Shown here one piece after another: positions 8,285 through 16,528 of a stretch of DNA of 38,142 nucleotides. The first letter of the stretch is position 1. Each line of letters begins with the position of its first letter. The stretch is taken from contig WGMQ01000063.1 of NCBI GenBank assembly GCA_016125005.1, positions 1-38,142 of the forward strand. Reading direction: 5' to 3'. A program made the translations under genes and the position numbers. The notes under the pieces are model-generated. The model was not told where the DNA came from, ran no database searches, and was given only the letters and a program-made list of their open reading frames with translations. The stretch is from a bacterium (GTDB lineage: Bacteria > Sumerlaeota > Sumerlaeia > SLMS01).

Positions 8285-8905
8285 ATGAGGTTTTTATCCA
8301 CCGTGATTCATCATCAAGACATCGTGAGGCTCTTCACCCGGCGCGGCGGGATGCTGCGCACCGCAGAGGTGCTGCGTCTTGGTGTTCACCCACGCGATCT
8401 CTAAAGACTGCTGGATGAAGGGACCATCGAGGCGGTGTCGCGTGGGCTTTACCGCCTTTGCTCGAAGCCTCTTTCGGAGCATGCCGATCTGGTCACGGTC
8501 GCCCTGCGGTGCCCGGATGCCGTCATCTGCCTCGGGTCCGCTCTGGCGTTCCATGAGCTGACCACCCAGATTCCCCATGAAGTCTCCATCGCCCTTCCCA
8601 TCGGAGCCTAGTCGCCTCGGATCGAGCATCCTCCGGTTCGCGTCCATCGGTTCTCTGCGGCGCTGCTGTCTGAGGGAGTCGAGGTGCACCGTCTGGATGA
8701 TCAGGAGGTGCGCATTACCTCCCGCGAGAAGACGCTCGTGGATCTTTTTCGTTTCCGGCGGAATCTTGGCTCGGACCTTTTCGTGGAGGGGCTGCGCCGC
8801 TACGCCGAGGGGAGGCAACGCCGAATCCCCGAACTGATTCGCCTGGCCAAACTCGCCAACGTGGGGGGATCGATCAGGCCGTATCTGGAGGTGACTCTTG
8901 GCTGA
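8285..8905 (+). pseudogene. AbiEi-type antitoxin/transcriptional regulator, two nonsense mutations
   Basis: Read through two stops, this frame gives a coherent 206-codon protein of the type IV antitoxin (AbiEi) family. It has a winged-helix start (IVRLFTRRGGMLRTAEVLRLGV), then LLDEGTIEAVSRGLYRL, CPDAVICLGSALAFHELTTQ, VHRFSAALLSEGVEVHRL, and ITSREKTLVDLFRFRRNLG. The stops are TAA at 8402-8404 (expected Tyr in a DLYRLLDEG-like stretch) and TAG at 8609-8611 (after PIGA, where Arg is usual). Both look like single substitutions, with no frameshift. The usual AbiEii nucleotidyltransferase toxin does not follow; a different nucleotidyltransferase/HEPN pair does. The gene is dead unless the stops are read through. 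Confidence 0.85.
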
Positions 8906-8997
8906 TGCTGACAGCTGTGCGAGAAGCGGTTGCCATGCCGAGAGGATTGTGCTTCTCTCTGAAGCACCTGAGGCCCCCCGGGATACTCAGGCTTCGT

Positions 8998-9004
8998 AGG
9001 AGGG
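8998..9004 (+). promoter_or_regulatory. Strong ribosome binding site for the MNT gene
   Basis: AGGAGGG lies five bases before the ATG at 9010. It decides the start in favour of 9010 rather than upstream in-frame codons near 8905. Confidence 0.75.
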
Positions 9005-9009
9005 CGCCG

Positions 9010-9294
9010 ATGGATCGATTGGTCACCATCAACCAGCAGCAGGTTCTTCGTACCGCCGCTCGCTACGGTGCTGTGAGTGTGCGTGTTTTCGGGTCGAGAG
9101 CCCGCGGCGACGCCCGACCGGGAAGCGATCTCGATTTGCTTGTGGAGTTTGAGAAGGGACGAAGCCTGCTCGATGCCATCGGTCTCGAGCAGGAGTTGGC
9201 CGAGTTGCTTGGCCTCCCTGTCCAGGTGTTGACCCCTGCCGGCCTTTCGCCCCACTTGCGCGAGAAGATCCTCAGCAGCGCGGTCACCTTGTGA
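9010..9294 (+). CDS. mntA: MNT-type minimal nucleotidyltransferase antitoxin
   Basis: A 94-residue MNT-domain protein. The nucleotidyltransferase signature is intact: G28-S29 (VFGSRARGDARPGSDLDLLV), metal-binding D40 and D42, and E46 at the position of the third carboxylate. In MntA/HepT systems this protein neutralises the HEPN toxin by adding AMP groups to a tyrosine. The start is fixed by the ribosome site at 8998-9004. Its stop overlaps the GTG start of the HepT gene (9291-9294), giving translational coupling. About 100 bases upstream separate it from the AbiEi-like pseudogene and could carry a promoter. Confidence 0.9.
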   Translation: MDRLVTINQQQVLRTAARYGAVSVRVFGSRARGDARPGSDLDLLVEFEKGRSLLDAIGLEQELAELLGLPVQVLTPAGLSPHLREKILSSAVTL

Positions 9295-9635
9295 AAACTG
9301 ACCGGGATTTCCTCCTCCACATCATCGACGCCACGGTCGATGCCCGGGACTATGCCTCGGGCGGAGAGGAATCTTTCTTCGCCGATCGGAAAACGCAGGA
9401 TGCCGTCCTGCGGAAGCTGGAGGTGATCGGTGAGGCAACAAAGCGCCTTTCGCCCGAACTCAAATCCAAGTACTCGACGATCCCTTGGCGCCAGATTGCG
9501 GGGATGCGGGACAAACTCATCCACGACTACTTTGGCGTCGATCTGACCCTTGTCTGGAACGTGGTGAGCGACATCCTGCCAGGCTTTGAGCAGGAACTCC
9601 GAAGAATCCTTGCCGAGCTTCCGTCCGGCCACTAA
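9291..9635 (+). CDS. hepT: HepT-like HEPN ribonuclease toxin (DUF86)
   Basis: A 114-residue HEPN protein of the DUF86/HepT family. The HEPN motif R-X4-H is present as R73-DKLI-H78, followed by D79-Y80. Y80 is at the position modified by the partner nucleotidyltransferase in studied pairs. Other family marks are AVLRKLEVIGEATKRLSP (38-55) and IPWRQIAGMRDKLIHDYFGVD. These proteins cleave RNA, often tRNA, when unmodified. The GTG start overlaps the MNT stop. Both genes look intact, so the pair is probably functional even though it lies among debris. Confidence 0.93.
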   Translation: MKTDRDFLLHIIDATVDARDYASGGEESFFADRKTQDAVLRKLEVIGEATKRLSPELKSKYSTIPWRQIAGMRDKLIHDYFGVDLTLVWNVVSDILPGFEQELRRILAELPSGH

Positions 9636-9735
9636 GCGCCCCCGCCTTTCCTGCGGTCTGCCATCCTTTTTCTGACTTCGCCCCCGACAGTCCTTCCCTT
9701 CCGTGCGTATGAGATAAGCAGGAACTCTTGTGCGC

Positions 9736-9740
9736 GGAGG
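9736..9740 (+). promoter_or_regulatory. Ribosome binding site for the gpD-like gene
   Basis: GGAGG seven bases before the GTG at 9748 favours that start over the GTG at 9730. Confidence 0.5.
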
Positions 9741-9747
9741 CGACTGG

Positions 9748-11010
9748 GTGCTGCTCGATACGTTCAAGCCAACCTTTCTGATCCAGATTGAGGGGGAGAC
9801 CCTCTCGAAGGACATCACCCAGGAAATCACCGAGTTCGTCTTCGAGGACCACGAGGAGGAACTCGACGTGATGGAACTGTCCATCACGAACAGGAACCTC
9901 CAGTTCACGGACGACCCGCTCTTCCAGGAGGGGAACGAAATCGTGGCGCGGTTCGGCTACGTGGACTCGCTGTCCCCGCGGAAGATCGCGGTCATCAAGG
10001 ACATCGACTACGACTTCCCCGAGTCGGGCGATCCTTCCATCCGCATCAAGGCCTACGACAAGGGCTTCAAGCTGGCGGGGAAGGAAAACCAGAAGGTCTG
10101 GCAGAAGCCGGCGCCGGGGATTCTGTATAGCGAGATTGCCGAGGAGATCGCCGCGGCCAACGCCCTGACTCCCGTGGTCACCCCGACCGTCGGGCATCAC
10201 CTGCGGGTCACCCAGTCGAACATCTCAGATGCGCAGTTTCTGAAAGAACTGGCCGGTAAGGCCCGTGCCACCGATGGCGATGGCGTCACCGGCTACGTGT
10301 TCTTCGTGCAGGACAATGAGCTTCACTTCCACCCGCGGGAACTGGACCAGGCGCCTGCCCTGACGCTGGAGTACTTCACCGATCGGCAGGGGCTGCTTCG
10401 GTCGTTTCGTCCAAGCACCCAATCCCAGGGCGCCAAGGGACGGGGCACGGAGACCCGCACGGTGGGCGTCGATCCGAGGGCTCGCGAGGCCGTCGAGCAT
10501 CGCGCCAACAACGAGACGACTCCTGAACGCGAGACGCTGGGGCGCCGCACCTACCTCGTCGATGGCGCGACCGGTGAGGGGTCTTACGTGGCCCAAGAGT
10601 CCGGTCAGATCGTACCGGACTACGGCCGTAGCGAGGGCTTTCACGAGGAGCCGTCGCAGGAGCCCGCCCAGGACGCAGCGGAGGGGCAGTTCAGGGCCGC
10701 GGAGCTGGGGCAGGTGGAGGCGAGCGCCCTCACCATCGGGATTCCAACTCTCAAGGCGAAACAGAACGTGGAGATCAAAGGCGTCGGTGAGAAGTTCACC
10801 GGCGTCTACTACCTGCAATCGGTCCGCCATGTCATCGGGGCTGAGGGGTACTCCTGCGAGCTGAAGCTGAAGAAGAACGCGCTGGGCCGCGGGGCCGGAG
10901 AGCATGCCGCCGAATCCGGCGGACGAACCAACGAGCAGGAGGCGCCGCCGCCGGGACCGGAAGCCCCCGCGTTCGTCACCATCGACGCCAACACGGGTCA
11001 GCTTCTCTGA
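9748..11010 (+). CDS. Phage late control D / tail hub-like protein
   Basis: A protein of about 420 residues related to the phage gpD/gp27 hub that sits at the centre of a contractile-tail baseplate. Seen: N-terminal TFKPTFLIQIEGETL, a beta-rich domain with ITEFVFEDHEEELDVMELSI and IVARFGYVDSLSPRKIAV, IRIKAYDKGFKLAGKE, and the gpD-type sequence LRVTQSNISDAQFLKELAGKA. The segment around residues 215-320 is low-complexity and charged (GAKGRGTETRTV to EEPSQEPAQDAAEGQ). A final beta domain has KFTGVYYLQSVRHVIG. The GTG at 9748 is preceded by GGAGG. The upstream 112 bases to hepT contain no further phage gene, so the rest of the tail cluster is missing on that side. Confidence 0.8.
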   Translation: MLLDTFKPTFLIQIEGETLSKDITQEITEFVFEDHEEELDVMELSITNRNLQFTDDPLFQEGNEIVARFGYVDSLSPRKIAVIKDIDYDFPESGDPSIRIKAYDKGFKLAGKENQKVWQKPAPGILYSEIAEEIAAANALTPVVTPTVGHHLRVTQSNISDAQFLKELAGKARATDGDGVTGYVFFVQDNELHFHPRELDQAPALTLEYFTDRQGLLRSFRPSTQSQGAKGRGTETRTVGVDPRAREAVEHRANNETTPERETLGRRTYLVDGATGEGSYVAQESGQIVPDYGRSEGFHEEPSQEPAQDAAEGQFRAAELGQVEASALTIGIPTLKAKQNVEIKGVGEKFTGVYYLQSVRHVIGAEGYSCELKLKKNALGRGAGEHAAESGGRTNEQEAPPPGPEAPAFVTIDANTGQLL

Positions 11011-11040
11011 CGCCGTCTATACAGAAAGGACAGTCTATCC

Positions 11041-11367
11041 ATGCAACTGATCATCGACCTGATCCGGTGGTTCTTCGCCAACTTCGGCATGATCGTCGGA
11101 GCGGTTCTCCCCTTGCTCGCCGTGCTGAAGCTGACGGCTTGGGGCCGCGCCAACGCGGAGGCTCTCGATACCCTGACGCGGGTGATCGAAGACCTCGACG
11201 CAAAGGACGTGAAGACCGCCATGGCCGCGAAGGAATCGCAGCTCTCCGACGTCGCCCGCGACGTGCTGCGCGATGCGGTCGCCACTGTCGATACGAAGAA
11301 GCGCACGCCCATGGGCTTCGACCAGATTGGTCGTGAGCTGTGGCGCGGCATCTTCCCCGTCAAGTGA
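11041..11367 (+). CDS. Small single-pass membrane protein in the tail fragment
   Basis: A 108-residue protein with one hydrophobic segment near the N-terminus (FANFGMIVGAVLPLLAVLKL) and a charged helical remainder (ESQLSDVARDVLRDAVATV). A purine-rich AGAAAGGA site precedes the ATG. It lies between the hub-like and spike-like genes, where small tail-assembly or holin-like proteins can occur, but I recognise no family. A GTCTATAC octamer sits in the 30-base gap upstream (11015-11022). Confidence 0.65.
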   Translation: MQLIIDLIRWFFANFGMIVGAVLPLLAVLKLTAWGRANAEALDTLTRVIEDLDAKDVKTAMAAKESQLSDVARDVLRDAVATVDTKKRTPMGFDQIGRELWRGIFPVK

Positions 11368-11374
11368 GGACGCC

Positions 11375-11815
11375 GTGCTCGAGACCCAGGACCGCCAACA
11401 CGAGGAGCGCTACAAGAACCGCTGGTACGGCAAGTACCGGGCGTTCGTGCGCGATAACAACGATCCTGAGCGGCTCGGACGCTGCCGTCTGGAGATCCCT
11501 GCGGTCCTGGGGACTGGGCAGCCCAACTGGTCCGAGTGGGCGTGGCCCTGCTTTCCCTTCGGCGGCAACGACGATACGGGGACCTTCCTAGTGCCCGATC
11601 CCGGCGCCACCGTTTGGGCGGAGTTCGAAGGCGGCCATGTCCAGTACCCGATCTGGACCGGGGTCTGGCTGGCGAAGAGCAACCCGGGCGAGCAGCCAGA
11701 AGAATCCAAGCGGCTCTGTCCCGTGGCCACCTGTCTAGACTGCGAGGACAAGGTGCTTCGCCAAGGGAACCCCGCCGACGATCTGGAACACCGGAAGTAC
11801 CATGGGTATACAGTT
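11375..11815 (+). pseudogene. gp5-like baseplate/spike OB-fold protein, 3' truncated
   Basis: The first about 145 residues are a clear gp5/baseplate-V type OB-fold: YKNRWYGKYRAFVRDNNDPE, LGRCRLEIPAVLG, WAWPCFPFGGNDDTGTFLVP, and TVWAEFEGGHVQYPIWTGVW. This is followed by a Cys-bearing linker (LCPVATCLDCEDKVLRQ ... NLEHRKYHG-like). After about 11805-11815 the reading frame no longer resembles the family, and the sequence passes within 100 bases to an unrelated gene in another frame. The C-terminal needle or spike domain is lost. The GTG start is supported by GAGGAC just upstream. It cannot make a complete spike protein. Confidence 0.8.
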
Positions 11816-11889
11816 CGTCCTGGCGGTCGCCGCGAAGGCGCTCAATGCCCGCGGCGCATCGAGCCAGAAGCGGACCTTCGACCCGACCT

Positions 11890-12770
11890 GCGCGCGCTAC
11901 GACTGCCGAACTCGCTCGGCTTCAGGCCTACGAGGCCCTTTATCAGGCTCACGTCGCTGAGAAGGCGGGCTGGGCGACCGATCGGGAGGTCCTGCGCCGG
12001 TCGAGGGAGATACTGGAAACCCAACTGGAGCGTATCCAGAAGGAAGTACGAGACGAGGCCGATCGCCTAAAGGCACGGCGCGGCGAGGAGTCCGTCGAGA
12101 AGCGGGCGGTTACGCTTCGGAGTCCTCTCTTCTCAACTGAAAATGCCAACCTCAGTAAGATTCCAGCTTCGTCTGGTGTCCGCGAGACCGAATGGCTCGA
12201 CCGGGTTCAAAAAGGAATCGCTTCCTGTGGGGTAGAGATCCCCCGGCGCCTGTTGATTGCGTTCCACACGTCGCTGAAGACCTCCGAAATCACCCAGATG
12301 ACGATCCTTGCCGGTGTTAGCGGAACGGGCAAGAGCCTGCTACCCAAGCTTTACGCGAAGGCCGGCGGCATCCTCTTCCACATGGCTTCCGTCCAGCCTG
12401 ACTGGGATTCCCCGCATGCATTGTTCGGCCACTATTCCTCCATCGAGGGTCAGTTCAATGCGACGGAGCTGGTTCGGGGACTCTATCAAAGCCAGCAGAA
12501 GAGGGGGGACGGGTATGAAGGAACCGACCACCTGTTGACGATGTTCCTGCTCGACGAAATGAACCTCGCCCATGTTGAGCTGTACTTTTCCGATGTCCTG
12601 AGTAAGCTGGAGGATCGTCGAGGAGAGAAGAAGGTTCCCGAAATTGGGATCGATCTCGGCGCCGGTTGCGACCGATTCGCGATTCCATTGGGCCGCAACA
12701 TCCTTTGGGTCGGTACGATGAACGAGGATGAAACGACCAAGGCCTTGTCCGACAAGGTTACCGACGAGGT
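11890..12770 (+). pseudogene. McrB-like AAA+ NTPase, internal fragment
   Basis: An open frame contains an N-terminal coiled coil (LQAYEALYQAHVAEKAGW ... LERIQKEVRDEADRL) and a McrB/dynein-like AAA+ core: Walker A GVSGTGKS (12313-12336), FHMASVQPDWDSPHALFGHY, Walker B FLLDEMNLAHVE (about 12545), and sensor region VGTMNEDETTKALSDKV. It has no convincing start, because the 5' side runs out of frame into the gp5 remnant. It breaks off after DKVTDEV at about 12768, where homologues continue to the lid domain. The break falls within a few bases of the stop codon of the opposite-strand gene. McrB-type NTPases drive modification-dependent restriction; this copy is a relic. Confidence 0.75.
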
Positions 12771-14417
12771 CTACTCGAAGAGTGGCTGGCCCGTGATTTC
12801 GTTCAGCATCGCGGTCATCTGGCGTAGTCGCAACTTGGCCTGCAGCGCCTCTTCGGTTGTGGCGGGCTTCTTCATGCGCTGCTGCACCAGCAGTTCAAGG
12901 CGGCGGAAGTAGAGGTCGGTCACCTGGGTGATGAGGGCGTTTCGCTGCTCGTTGCGCTTCCGCGTTTCCTCGCTCACCATGAGCTGTTCCTTGTCAAACA
13001 TCAGACCACCGAGGCTCCAGCGCAGTTCCACGCCGTACTCGCCCATGTATTGGGTGTCATCGTCGGCGTATAGATCCTCGCGCGTTTCAGCGCCGAAGCG
13101 GTCCACATTGGTGACGTGGTCGTAGCGATCGACGGTGCGCTCCCGGGCACCTCCTCGGACCGCAAGTGTGGGAATCAGGTTCTTGCGACGCACGTCGCGC
13201 TTCCACTGCTCGGCGTCCTTGGGGTGGTAGTTGGCGAAGCTCAGGGCCTGTGCAACGACTTCTTCAACCGGAGGCTGGCGAGCCATGATTTCGTCGAGGA
13301 TCTCGGCGGCCTCCCGTTCCGCGTCGACGGATTCCGTGGTGGGAGCCGGGCCGTCAACATCTCCCGCGGCCGACTCGCTGATACGTTGGAATCTATCAAC
13401 AGCGATAGCGGTCGCTGGGAAGTCCTTCGCCCCTTCGACCAGACGATACACCTGGTTGTCGCTGGTCCAGTAGATGCCATTGGGTGATCGCGGGTGGGCT
13501 TGCAGATTCGCCGCGCTCGGCGGTGTGCCAGCCAAGGTTGTGGCTGCACTGTCGCCGCCCAGGGCGAGGAACTGAATCCCCTCCAGATCCGCCAGGAAGA
13601 CACCGCCAAACCCAGCGCTATCGAGAGCGAGCGCGTTGGCGCTCGCCTTGTCGAGTGTCGTCGAGAGTCGGTAGCCAGGTCGGGCGAGGTCGTATGCCTC
13701 GAGCATGCCGCCGCTCGTGAGCACCACCGTGAGAGCGCCTTGAGTGGCTGCCATCATGGGGCCGGAGGGCTGGCGGGATAGCGTCGTCCACGATTTCAGA
13801 TCGGAGCCCGAGTAATAGACGGCCTTGTCGGTGCAGTACACCAGCGCGGGTTTTTCGTGCAACGTGGTGAATGTAAGGGCTACACCCTTTTCGGCGGCAC
13901 CGGGGAGCTCGAAGCCCGACCAGTGGGCGCCCGCATCATCGGTGTGCCACGCAGCTCCCTGCACCGCAACAATGGCCTGCTTGCGATCCGCTGGATGCAC
14001 CGTGAGGGCAAAGAGCGACGTGGCAGAGTATCCTGACGGATGCCCCTCCACCCAGGTACCGCCTCCATCGCGGGTCGCCGCCACACCGGTCGAATGGGCA
14101 ATATAGATGGCCTTTGAGCTATTCCCATAACCGCTGATGGCGCGGATCGGTTGGTCCTTGGGCGCCGCGGAGTATAGCCGGTCCCAGGTAGGCTCCTTTG
14201 TATTGAGGAAGAACGCTTCGCCTGCCGTGGCGGCGACGGGGCGCGATGAGCGGGTGGGAGGGACATAGAGGGCGACGACGGGACCCGTGAGCGCCGGGCC
14301 GACAGATTCCACGACGCCGGTAGCGACGGGGGTCTCGTCGACTTCCTCCGCACCGGCGAATGGCGCGGCAGCAAGGAGTGTCGGCAACAGGAGGAGTTGG
14401 ATGCGGCGATCGATCAT
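12771..14417 (-). CDS. Secreted BNR/YCF48-like repeat protein with conserved C-terminal helical domain
   Basis: A 548-residue exported protein, last gene of the envelope operon. A signal peptide is clear (RIQLLLLPTLLAAAPFAGAEE). The middle holds beta-propeller-type BNR/photosystem-assembly-like repeats (VAATRDGGGTWVEGHPSG, AWHTDDAGAHWSGFELPG, VYYSGSDLKSWTTL). The last about 190 residues are helical with VAQALSFANYHPKDAEQW, GVELRWSLGGLMFDKEQL, VTDLYFRRLELLVQQRM and LRLRQMTAMLNEITGQ, a pattern I associate with periplasmic or outer-membrane proteins next to transglutaminase/ATP-grasp genes. The ATG lies 11 bases after the TPR gene. The TAG stop (12773-12771) is almost at the edge of the foreign McrB fragment; the protein end still looks natural. 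Confidence 0.8.
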   Translation of the reverse strand: MIDRRIQLLLLPTLLAAAPFAGAEEVDETPVATGVVESVGPALTGPVVALYVPPTRSSRPVAATAGEAFFLNTKEPTWDRLYSAAPKDQPIRAISGYGNSSKAIYIAHSTGVAATRDGGGTWVEGHPSGYSATSLFALTVHPADRKQAIVAVQGAAWHTDDAGAHWSGFELPGAAEKGVALTFTTLHEKPALVYCTDKAVYYSGSDLKSWTTLSRQPSGPMMAATQGALTVVLTSGGMLEAYDLARPGYRLSTTLDKASANALALDSAGFGGVFLADLEGIQFLALGGDSAATTLAGTPPSAANLQAHPRSPNGIYWTSDNQVYRLVEGAKDFPATAIAVDRFQRISESAAGDVDGPAPTTESVDAEREAAEILDEIMARQPPVEEVVAQALSFANYHPKDAEQWKRDVRRKNLIPTLAVRGGARERTVDRYDHVTNVDRFGAETREDLYADDDTQYMGEYGVELRWSLGGLMFDKEQLMVSEETRKRNEQRNALITQVTDLYFRRLELLVQQRMKKPATTEEALQAKLRLRQMTAMLNEITGQPLFE

Positions 14418-14428
14418 AAAGGTTCTCC

Positions 14429-16528
14429 TTACGGGTTGGCTTTGCGGGCGGCTTCCAAGTCCCTCTGACCATCAAGGGCGTTGGCGTAACCGGGCTTTGC
14501 GGCAAGAGCCTTCTGGAAGGCTGTCGCGGCGGCGTCGTACTGCTTCAGGGCAATCCTGGCGTAGCCCAGATTCACCCACGCCTTCTCGTGCTTCGGATCC
14601 ACGGCCACCAGCTTCTCGTAGGTGGCCGCCGCTTCCGAGTACTTCTCCAATCGTCTATACGCGAGCGCCAGGTTGTATAGACGCCTCGGATCCGGATCCA
14701 GCTCGATCGCCTTCTCGAGCGCAGCGATTGCTTCATCGGGCTTGTCCAGTTCCAAGGCGACTCGACCGAGTTCAGCCCACGCGCGGTCGTTGCGCGGGTT
14801 GAGCTTCACGGCCTGCTCGAAGGCAGTCTGGGCCTCGGCAGGTTTCTGCTGGCGCTTGAGGGCCAACCCCAACGCCATCGCCTCGAAGTCGTCGGGCTCC
14901 AGCGCCAGTGATTGTCGGTATAGCTCCACTGCCTTCGCGTCGTCTTTTGCCTTCACCGCCTCGGCGGCCAGGAATGAAAAAAGTGGCGCACTCTTGCCGC
15001 CGCGCGCACCGGCTTCGTTCATGATCGGGAACGCCTCCTCTTCGCGCTTCTCGCGCTTCAAGTAGCGGATGATCCACCGTGCGGCCTTCTCGTTGCTCGG
15101 GTCCGCGACAAGGGCTTGTTTCATGGCATCGAAGGCCTCTGGAGACCGCTTCTGGTCCTCGAGCGCGAGGGCGAGATTTACCCAGGCCGCGTCGTTCTTC
15201 GCGTCCGCGATGGTGACGATCCGGAACTCCTTCTCGGCTTCCCTGGGTTGCTTGTCGCGCGCCCAGGCAAGACCCAGATTGTAGCGCGCCTTCGTATAGT
15301 CAGGCTTCCCGGCGAGGGCCGTGGTGAAGCTCTCGCGGGCGGCGGCCGTCTGGCCTTTACGCAGTTGATAGAGACCGAGATTGTTGAGAGCCTCGGCGTG
15401 GGGTGGCGTGTTGGTGGATAGCTTCTCGTAGAGCGCCGCCGCCTCGTCCTCCTGTCCGACCTTGTCGAGGGCGAGTGCCAGATTGAACGCGGCCTCCGGG
15501 TAGTCCTGCTGGACAGCCAGAGCCTTGCGATAGAACCCGATGGCAGCTCCTGGCTCCCGCGCATCGATCGCCAACTTGCCGAGCATGTACCACGACTCGG
15601 CGTGCTGAGGGTCGGCGTTGGAGGAACGCTCGAAGTAGGATCTGGCTTCGTCGAAACGCTCGGCGCGGTAGGCATCAAGGCCGAGGTTGTACGATGCGGG
15701 CGCAAAGTCTGGCTTTCGCTTCAACGCCTCGGTGAACTGCGCACGAGCTGCGTCTGCATTGCCCAGTTTTAGTTCCAGCAGGCCGATGTTCCAGTAGGCC
15801 TGATGATCCTCTGGATCGAGCTTCAATGCTCGCTCGTAGGACCTTCGGGCCTCCTCGAGGTTGCCCGTTTCGACAAGCGCAACGCCAAGGTTCAGGTGGG
15901 CCTTCTCCAGGGCGGGATTCTTGAGGATTGCCTCGCGATAGGCCTTCGCCGCGGCGGGCCAATCCTTCGCACGAGCGCGGAGCAGGCCGATGTTGAAGTC
16001 GGCTTTGTGAAACTTGGCGCTGCGGCTGATCTCAAGTGTGCGGCGATAGGCAGCCTCCGCCTCATCGAAGCGGGCATTCCGCTGGAGCAGCACGGCAAGA
16101 TTGAAGGAGGCCTCGGCAAAGTTGGCGTTGAGCTTCAATGCCTCGCGGTACGCTGCCTCTGCACCCGCAGCATCTCCATTACCAGCCAGCAGGAGGCCCA
16201 GATTGAAGGGAGCGCGGAAGTAGGTGGGATCGAGGGCAAGAGCCTTCGCGAAGGCTTTTTTCGCGCCCTCGACATCGCCCATCCTGCCCAGCGAAATGCC
16301 GAAATCGTTCCAGTCACCCGCGGCTGCTCCGGGCTTGGCCGTCACAGCGCGGAGGAGTTCCACCGCCTTCGGCCAATCGGCAGCATCCATGGCGGCACGC
16401 GCAGCATCTCCGGGGAGCGCGGCGGCGCGGCTCTCAGTCTCCTCCTCAGTGATGGTGGACACTTGGGCGTGAATCCATCCCGGCTGAACGACCATTGCCA
16501 TTAAGAGGCCAATCAGAAACTTCCTCAT
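14429..16528 (-). CDS. Large secreted tetratricopeptide-repeat protein
   Basis: A 699-residue exported protein: signal peptide MRKFLIGLLMAMVVQPGWIHAQ, then about 18 tandem 34-residue TPR units from residue 45 to the end. Examples are AFAKALALDPTYFRAPFNLG, YERALKLDPEDHQAYWNIGL and ALEKAIELDPDPRRLYNLAL. It is a periplasmic or surface scaffold for protein-protein contact and has no catalytic domain. Its start overlaps the ATP-grasp stop (ATGA, 16525-16528). It probably holds the ligase/transglutaminase partners or the secreted proteins of the same operon. Two GTCTATAC octamers lie 14 bases apart in opposite orientation inside it (14653-14660 and 14675-14682). Confidence 0.92.
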   Translation of the reverse strand: MRKFLIGLLMAMVVQPGWIHAQVSTITEEETESRAAALPGDAARAAMDAADWPKAVELLRAVTAKPGAAAGDWNDFGISLGRMGDVEGAKKAFAKALALDPTYFRAPFNLGLLLAGNGDAAGAEAAYREALKLNANFAEASFNLAVLLQRNARFDEAEAAYRRTLEISRSAKFHKADFNIGLLRARAKDWPAAAKAYREAILKNPALEKAHLNLGVALVETGNLEEARRSYERALKLDPEDHQAYWNIGLLELKLGNADAARAQFTEALKRKPDFAPASYNLGLDAYRAERFDEARSYFERSSNADPQHAESWYMLGKLAIDAREPGAAIGFYRKALAVQQDYPEAAFNLALALDKVGQEDEAAALYEKLSTNTPPHAEALNNLGLYQLRKGQTAAARESFTTALAGKPDYTKARYNLGLAWARDKQPREAEKEFRIVTIADAKNDAAWVNLALALEDQKRSPEAFDAMKQALVADPSNEKAARWIIRYLKREKREEEAFPIMNEAGARGGKSAPLFSFLAAEAVKAKDDAKAVELYRQSLALEPDDFEAMALGLALKRQQKPAEAQTAFEQAVKLNPRNDRAWAELGRVALELDKPDEAIAALEKAIELDPDPRRLYNLALAYRRLEKYSEAAATYEKLVAVDPKHEKAWVNLGYARIALKQYDAAATAFQKALAAKPGYANALDGQRDLEAARKANP

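Noticed and set aside
11536..12912. Single 458-aa protein spanning gp5 and McrB fragments
   Set aside because: The first 110 codons overlap the gp5 gene in another frame and are low-quality; after 12770 the frame reads antisense to the YCF48-like gene. Only the middle is real.
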